DNA of 64,000 nt from Oceanobacillus limi (GTDB lineage Bacteria > Bacillota > Bacilli > Bacillales > Amphibacillaceae), in the NCBI RefSeq assembly GCF_900111445.1, contig NZ_FOHE01000012.1, forward strand, positions 42,165-106,164, in the 5' to 3' direction. The notes beneath the pieces were generated by a model, which did no database searches, had not been told where the DNA came from, and saw nothing but the letters and a program-made list of their open reading frames with translations. Below are positions 60,042-64,000 of the stretch, piece by piece. How positions within the stretch are numbered: position 1 is the stretch's first letter; every line of letters starts with the position of its first letter. A program made the translations under genes and the position numbers.

Positions 60042-62273
60042 TTAATAACTTAGTTCTTTAACTTTCTCCTGGTCCTGAATTCCCATCATCATTTTATAAT
60101 GCTCATAATGGCCCGTATAGAAAAATATCTCCTCAAATACTTTAAAATAATTTTCATTTGTAGCTTCTGGATGTTCAACATATAGGTCGTCAGGAATAGT
60201 ATGTGAACCTTCATTAATCCAATAGATTAGAGATCTACAAATCTCTTGTTCTTGCTTGCTTGGAAATTCTTTTATCAGATCTTCATCACCATATTTACCC
60301 AATAATTTAAAATAATTTTCAATGATTCTTCTCATAATATTCTGAACTGTAACTATTGAGATATTATCTTTGCTTTTCAATTCTTGCCAAAGAAGTTCAT
60401 ATGAATTCTGTATTGGGTTTTTTGTCTCGAATTTTTGAATAGTTGAGATATTGTTGTTTTTTCTTAAAATCCAGTAATAAGTATCTCCACATTCTTTAGT
60501 CCTTCCATCAATAAATGACACTTCTTTGTGAAAATAAACATTATGCGTAAGCAGCATCAATTGCTTAATATTCCCTTCATCCTTTTTAATTAATTTTATG
60601 ATTTCTTTCAATAATGAACTTACTATAAATAATACATTACTGTCTAAACTCGAAATGGGGTCGTCAATAACAAGTATTCTTTCATCGGTAATTGAATCTT
60701 GGTCGGTGCTGCCTTTTGCTAATTGTAAAAAGTATAGAAATGTTATAAACGTTACTTCTCCCTCGCTTAAAGTTGACTCGGCTAATGATCCATCTTCACG
60801 TCTTATTTGGTATTGATTATTTTCTGTCTCAGATGAAACGATTTGAAAGTTCTCAAATCCGAATGACTTAAGTGTTAAATTTATTTCGTCAATAGAAGGT
60901 TGAATACTAGTCATATTTTGGGTTGCTGTTTTTATTTCTCTTTCCAAGTCAATATATTCTTCCCTTAATTTTTGAAATTGCTTCCTTAGAGAGTCAATTC
61001 CTTTCTGTAATCCATTAGATTTTTTTATAAAATCTTCAATGTCGCCATTATTTTCTCCAATAATATATTTCCAGATTTCCTTTGTTAAATTATTTCTTTC
61101 AGTAGCATAGTTAGCAACTATATCGTTGTGCTTCTTAATCCGATCGTTTGCATCAATAATTATCTTTTGTATGCTTTCTAACTGATCTTTTACAGAGACT
61201 AACTCAATAATTCTACTCGGTTCTTTATTTTTATTGTTCAGTTTTTCCTTGTTGGTTGTAAACTGACTTGTTAATGTTTTTAAGTATGAAGTAAATGTCT
61301 CAATATCAAGTTTTGAATCAGAGATATTCTTCTCATTAGTTTCAATTTGTTGTAAAAAGTTAATTAGGTTTACAGCCAATCGATTGTATTCTTCTTTATA
61401 AGTCTTAACTAGATTAGTGTCGTTAGTGAATGATTCATCAAAGTAGTCTTCTAGTTGCTTTTTGAAGTTAGAGGTAATAGTATTTTGTTGACAAAATGGA
61501 CAAGTGTCATCTTGTATAAAGTTTCTTCCTTCATTAACCCAGTCATTCAAATTTAGGTTTTGAATTAACTTTGCAATTTCAATATCTGATTTACCGATTA
61601 TTTTTTTAATCCAAATGTTATCACTCTCTATTTCAATTATTCTCTTGAAATCAATTTGTTGTATTGTAGAAAGTGTCTCTGGAACCTTTCCAAATATAGT
61701 CTTAGATCTGTTTTTTAACTCGTCATAGGATAGATGCTTTGCGTTATTACTTTGGAACTCTTCAATTATTTTTTTCATAAATGCTTCTTTTCTCATTACA
61801 CCTGAAAATGCCTCTTTAAAATCCTTTTCATACTTTTTATATATACCTTTCCAGACTTTTTCTCTAAACTCTAATCCAAATTGTTCTTCTTGTTCAATTT
61901 GTTTATCTAGTGTTTCTTTCTTCTTAACAAGCTTGTTTTTCAATTCCCCTAATTCATTCTGTTGTTTCTCAATATGTTTAATCTCTTCTTTAGTAGCTTC
62001 TCCTAAAGTAAAGACACCATCTATATTTCCCTTTCCAAAGTTTTTATCTCTAAAAGCTTTATTGTAAACCAGGATGTTCACAGGTATGTCGTTTTTCCAG
62101 TTCAAGGAAGAATGGTTATAACGAACATGGTCTGGATCAAATAGAAAGTTTGATATAGTTGTTTTGCCACTTCCGTTTGCACCATATATAAAATTAATCT
62201 TTTTTAAATCTGTGAGATTTATTCCAAATTCATTATAAGTTGCTACTTGTTTTAAACTAAATGAATCAATCAC
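60042..62273 (-). CDS. AAA_13 ATPase with CxxC hook, RloC-like anticodon-nuclease candidate
   Basis: 743 residues, start GTG 62273 with GGGGGA upstream. SMC-like ABC ATPase: Walker A GANGSGKTT (31-39), long coiled coils on both sides of a central CPFC motif (258-261, zinc hook-like), signature TLSEGEVTF, Walker B LVIDDPISSLDS. The C-terminus has Arg648-x3-Glu652 and, 39 residues on, His691 in NEGSH, matching the Arg-x3-Glu...His arrangement reported for PrrC/RloC anticodon nucleases. RloC proteins are of this length and guard DNA; activity here is inferred. Linked to a restriction-modification gene. Confidence 0.75.
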   Translation of the reverse strand: MIDSFSLKQVATYNEFGINLTDLKKINFIYGANGSGKTTISNFLFDPDHVRYNHSSLNWKNDIPVNILVYNKAFRDKNFGKGNIDGVFTLGEATKEEIKHIEKQQNELGELKNKLVKKKETLDKQIEQEEQFGLEFREKVWKGIYKKYEKDFKEAFSGVMRKEAFMKKIIEEFQSNNAKHLSYDELKNRSKTIFGKVPETLSTIQQIDFKRIIEIESDNIWIKKIIGKSDIEIAKLIQNLNLNDWVNEGRNFIQDDTCPFCQQNTITSNFKKQLEDYFDESFTNDTNLVKTYKEEYNRLAVNLINFLQQIETNEKNISDSKLDIETFTSYLKTLTSQFTTNKEKLNNKNKEPSRIIELVSVKDQLESIQKIIIDANDRIKKHNDIVANYATERNNLTKEIWKYIIGENNGDIEDFIKKSNGLQKGIDSLRKQFQKLREEYIDLEREIKTATQNMTSIQPSIDEINLTLKSFGFENFQIVSSETENNQYQIRREDGSLAESTLSEGEVTFITFLYFLQLAKGSTDQDSITDERILVIDDPISSLDSNVLFIVSSLLKEIIKLIKKDEGNIKQLMLLTHNVYFHKEVSFIDGRTKECGDTYYWILRKNNNISTIQKFETKNPIQNSYELLWQELKSKDNISIVTVQNIMRRIIENYFKLLGKYGDEDLIKEFPSKQEQEICRSLIYWINEGSHTIPDDLYVEHPEATNENYFKVFEEIFFYTGHYEHYKMMMGIQDQEKVKELSY

Positions 62274-62326
62274 TAAAATCCCCCTTTTCGTAGCTTAATG
62301 CTAAGGCTAATTTAATTAACATAAAG

Positions 62327-62370
62327 AAAAAAGCAGAAGGTTCCCCTCTCAAGAGACACTTCTGCTTTTT
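62327..62370. terminator. Strong bidirectional terminator
   Basis: AAAAAGCAGAAG / CTTCTGCTTTTT arms with a loop of about 19 bases, between the RloC-like gene start and the tRNA array end; isolates the island from the array. Confidence 0.8.
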
Positions 62371-62630
62371 CAAGATGATATTTAATTAGACAACTTCCAC
62401 AATATTCCTACAAAATATTCTCCTAGTATTTATATAAATTGTCAATAGATATACAAGAACAAACTTTTTAAACCTTTCACTAACATAGTACGGTGAAATT
62501 GCTTTTTGAGTTATGCCCGCCAAACATAATAGCAGCTTTAAGTAATAAATAATTATTAAAAAAATCCATGTGTAAAAAATGTGTAAAACAAATTCAAATC
62601 CTACCTTTTCCACTCTTTTTCCCACAACAC
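62371..62630. other. Region between the array and the island
   Basis: No supported gene in about 260 AT-rich bases. A 87-codon frame at 62386-62649 (minus) has no ribosome binding site or family likeness. Confidence 0.45.
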
Positions 62631-62675
62631 AAAAAACACCCACAAACATTGAAATATCAACATTTGTGAGTGTTC
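62631..62675 (-). terminator. Terminator of the tRNA array
   Basis: Arms AACACCCACAAACATTGA / TCAACATTTGTGAGTGTT (one or two G-T pairs) with a 4-base loop, followed on the minus strand by TTTTTTG, 36 bases after tRNA-Leu. Confidence 0.85.
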
Positions 62676-62710
62676 TATCGTTTCTTAATTTAACTCGTTT
62701 TTACCTAAGA

Positions 62711-62792
62711 TACCGGTGGTCGGGGTCGAACCGACACTCCATAAGGAACACGATTTTGAGTCGTGCGCGTCTGCCAATTCCGCCACACCGGC
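62711..62792 (-). tRNA. tRNA-Leu (CAA)
   Basis: Acceptor GCCGGTG, anticodon loop CTCAAAA (CAA), long variable arm, T loop GGTTCGACC. No CCA encoded. Last gene of the array. Confidence 0.92.
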
Positions 62793-62800
62793 GTGTGTGT

Positions 62801-62874
<74 letters not shown>

Positions 62875-62883
62875 AACTTCGAA

Positions 62884-62958
62884 TGGAGCGGAAGACGGGA
62901 TTCGAACCCGCGACCCCCACCTTGGCAAGGTGGTGTTCTACCACTGAACTACTTCCGC
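62884..62958 (-). tRNA. tRNA-Gly (GCC)
   Basis: GCGGAAG acceptor, anticodon loop TTGCCAA, CCA encoded. Confidence 0.93.
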
Positions 62959-62961
62959 AAT

Positions 62962-63036
62962 TGGCTGGGCTACTAGGATTCGAACCTAGGATACACGGGA
63001 TCAAAACCCGATGCCTTACCGCTTGGCTATAGCCCA
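62962..63036 (-). tRNA. tRNA-Gln (TTG)
   Basis: TGGGCTA acceptor, anticodon loop TTTTGAT, CCA encoded. Confidence 0.93.
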
Positions 63037-63043
63037 ATAAAAA

Positions 63044-63118
63044 GGGCGACCGGTGGGGATCGAACCCACGAATGCCGGAGCCACAATCCGGTGCGTTAAC
63101 CACTTCGCCACGACCGCC
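63044..63118 (-). tRNA. tRNA-His (GTG)
   Basis: Anticodon loop TTGTGGC; the extra 5' G paired to C73 typical of tRNA-His is encoded (63118 with 63044). Confidence 0.93.
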
Positions 63119-63129
63119 ATAAATAGAAA

Positions 63130-63203
63130 TGGCAGGGGTAGTAGGAATCGAACCCACATCAAAGGTTTTGGAGACCTTCGTTTTACCATTAAACTATACC
63201 CCT
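63130..63203 (-). tRNA. tRNA-Trp (CCA)
   Basis: AGGGGTA acceptor, anticodon loop CTCCAAA, CCA encoded. Confidence 0.93.
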
Positions 63204-63236
63204 ACTATATTATTCACTATAAAATTAAATGTTAAA

Positions 63237-63322
63237 TGGTGGAGGGAGTAGGACTCGAACCTACGAACCCGATGGGAGCGGATTTACAGTCCGCCGCGTT
63301 TGGCCAACTTCGCTATCCCTCC
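63237..63322 (-). tRNA. tRNA-Tyr (GTA)
   Basis: GGAGGGA acceptor, anticodon loop CTGTAAA, long variable arm, CCA encoded. No tRNA-Thr lies between this and tRNA-Phe. Confidence 0.93.
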
Positions 63323-63341
63323 ACTTAATTGTAAAATTAAA

Positions 63342-63417
63342 TGGTGGCTCGGGACGGAATCGAACCGCCGACACAAGGATTTTCAGTCCTTTGCTCTACC
63401 GACTGAGCTACCGAGCC
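63342..63417 (-). tRNA. tRNA-Phe (GAA)
   Basis: GGCTCGG acceptor, anticodon loop CTGAAAA, CCA encoded. Confidence 0.93.
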
Positions 63418-63441
63418 AACTTATGATGTTGTTATGAAAAG

Positions 63442-63518
63442 TGGCGGTCCGGACGGGACTCGAACCCGCGACCTCCTGCGTGACAGGCAGGCATTCTAAC
63501 CAACTGAACTACCGGACC
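63442..63518 (-). tRNA. tRNA-Asp (GTC)
   Basis: GGTCCGG acceptor, anticodon loop CTGTCAC, CCA encoded. Confidence 0.93.
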
Positions 63519-63592
63519 ATTGGTTGCACTTCACAGCACTACTAATTTTCATTTTACGTAGTAGTAACTCAATGAAGTTAAATGAAATATTT

Positions 63593-63669
<77 letters not shown>

Positions 63670-63807
63670 GTATAAGAAAAATATTAATTTGTTTTCACTC
63701 TTTATTAAGAGACATACTCTTGTTCTGAACCCCTACGTCTACTAGCATATTCATGGAAGAATGGTGCTTCGGGGTTACTCGCAGTTATTCGGTGGATGTG
63801 ATGCTCG

Positions 63808-63823
63808 TTGCTCCACCCCGCGA
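63808..63823 (-). repeat. Fragment of the tRNA-fMet 5' end
   Basis: CGCGGGGTGGAGC on the minus strand, 13 bases identical to the 5' end of tRNA-fMet 150 bases away, with no cloverleaf behind it. Confidence 0.6.
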
Positions 63824-63844
63824 TATGAGTAATATTAAACTAAA

Positions 63845-63920
63845 TGGTGGAGGATGCAGGGCTCGAACCTGCGACCCCCTGCTTGTAAGGCAGGTGCTCT
63901 CCCAGCTGAGCTAATCCTCC
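63845..63920 (-). tRNA. tRNA-Val (TAC)
   Basis: GGAGGAT acceptor, anticodon loop CTTACAA, CCA encoded. Confidence 0.93.
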
Positions 63921-63924
63921 ATGT

Positions 63925-63999
63925 TGGTGACCCGTACGGGATTCGAACCCGTGTTACCGCCGTGAAAGGGCGGTGTCTTAACCACTTGACCAACGGGCC
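63925..63999 (-). tRNA. tRNA-Glu (TTC)
   Basis: GGCCCGT acceptor, anticodon loop CTTTCAC, CCA encoded. The array probably continues past the window edge. Confidence 0.92.
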
Positions 64000-64000
64000 A

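Noticed and set aside
62386..62649. Possible integrase remnant or small membrane protein at the island edge
   Set aside because: No integrase motif, no ribosome binding site; low-complexity AT-rich translation.
48121..62711. Island integrated at the 3' end of tRNA-Leu with an att repeat at the other side
   Set aside because: I found no copy of the tRNA 3' end near 48 kb and no integrase gene, so the integration model is not supported.

Overview
The window looks like a chromosome segment of a low-GC, spore-forming Bacillaceae. Evidence: three tiny YjcZ-family sporulation proteins, an AprX-like subtilase, YkvA, DUF438, DUF4317 and DUF2200 family proteins, strong AGGAGG ribosome binding sites, and a tRNA array in nearly the gene order of the large Bacillus array. 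It resembles Oceanobacillus or Virgibacillus, but the genus cannot be fixed from this sequence alone.

Layout. 1-9.9 kb: housekeeping and cell-surface genes (DUF2207 protein, lipoproteins, an ArsR repressor coupled to an SRPBCC-PDZ protein, DUF4317, an MscS channel, a VLRF1/aeRF1-type factor, tRNA-Cys, YkvA). 9.5-16.5 kb, all minus strand: a class III (labionin-type) lanthipeptide cluster. It runs ABC exporter, LanKC synthetase, three precursor peptides too short for ordinary gene calling (two encode the same 36-residue peptide), then an ABC-2 transporter pair and a small membrane protein that may give immunity. 16.9-36.4 kb: mixed chromosomal genes (patatin, SEC-C protein, AprX protease, DUF438, a large alpha/beta hydrolase, TPR proteins, LysM-amidase, CPBP protease, MerR regulator, Dus, DUF2200). 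This stretch is densely seeded with a dispersed palindromic REP/REPIN-like element (core GGGACGGTTCT...GCTTCC).

36.5-47 kb, all minus strand: a reactive-sulfur block. It holds five rhodanese domains, TusA, two DsrE paralogues, a rhodanese-metallo-beta-lactamase fusion, CoA-disulfide reductase-rhodanese, DUF302, glutaredoxin, CcdA, a TlpA-type thioredoxin and a two-component system. Three CsoR/CstR-like palindromes lie upstream of the first DsrE gene. The set resembles the B. subtilis yrk and S. aureus cst systems for persulfide handling.

48.2-62.3 kb: an AT-rich accessory and defence island between the sulfur block and the tRNA array. It contains a HARE-HTH nuclease-like protein, a truncated ABC transporter operon, a two-gene operon of unknown proteins (one with a long glycine/alanine-zipper membrane region), a single-chain restriction-modification enzyme, two frameshifted genes (one a PLD-family nuclease) and an RloC-like AAA ATPase with a CxxC hook and a candidate anticodon-nuclease motif. 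62.7-64 kb: twelve minus-strand tRNA genes in the order Glu-Val-fMet-Asp-Phe-Tyr-Trp-His-Gln-Gly-Cys-Leu, followed by a terminator.

Most interesting: the lanthipeptide cluster with duplicated precursors, the uncharacterised two-gene operon and RloC-like gene in the defence island, and a recurring pattern of broken frames that all need exactly one extra base to be restored. No CRISPR array and no intact transposase were seen.
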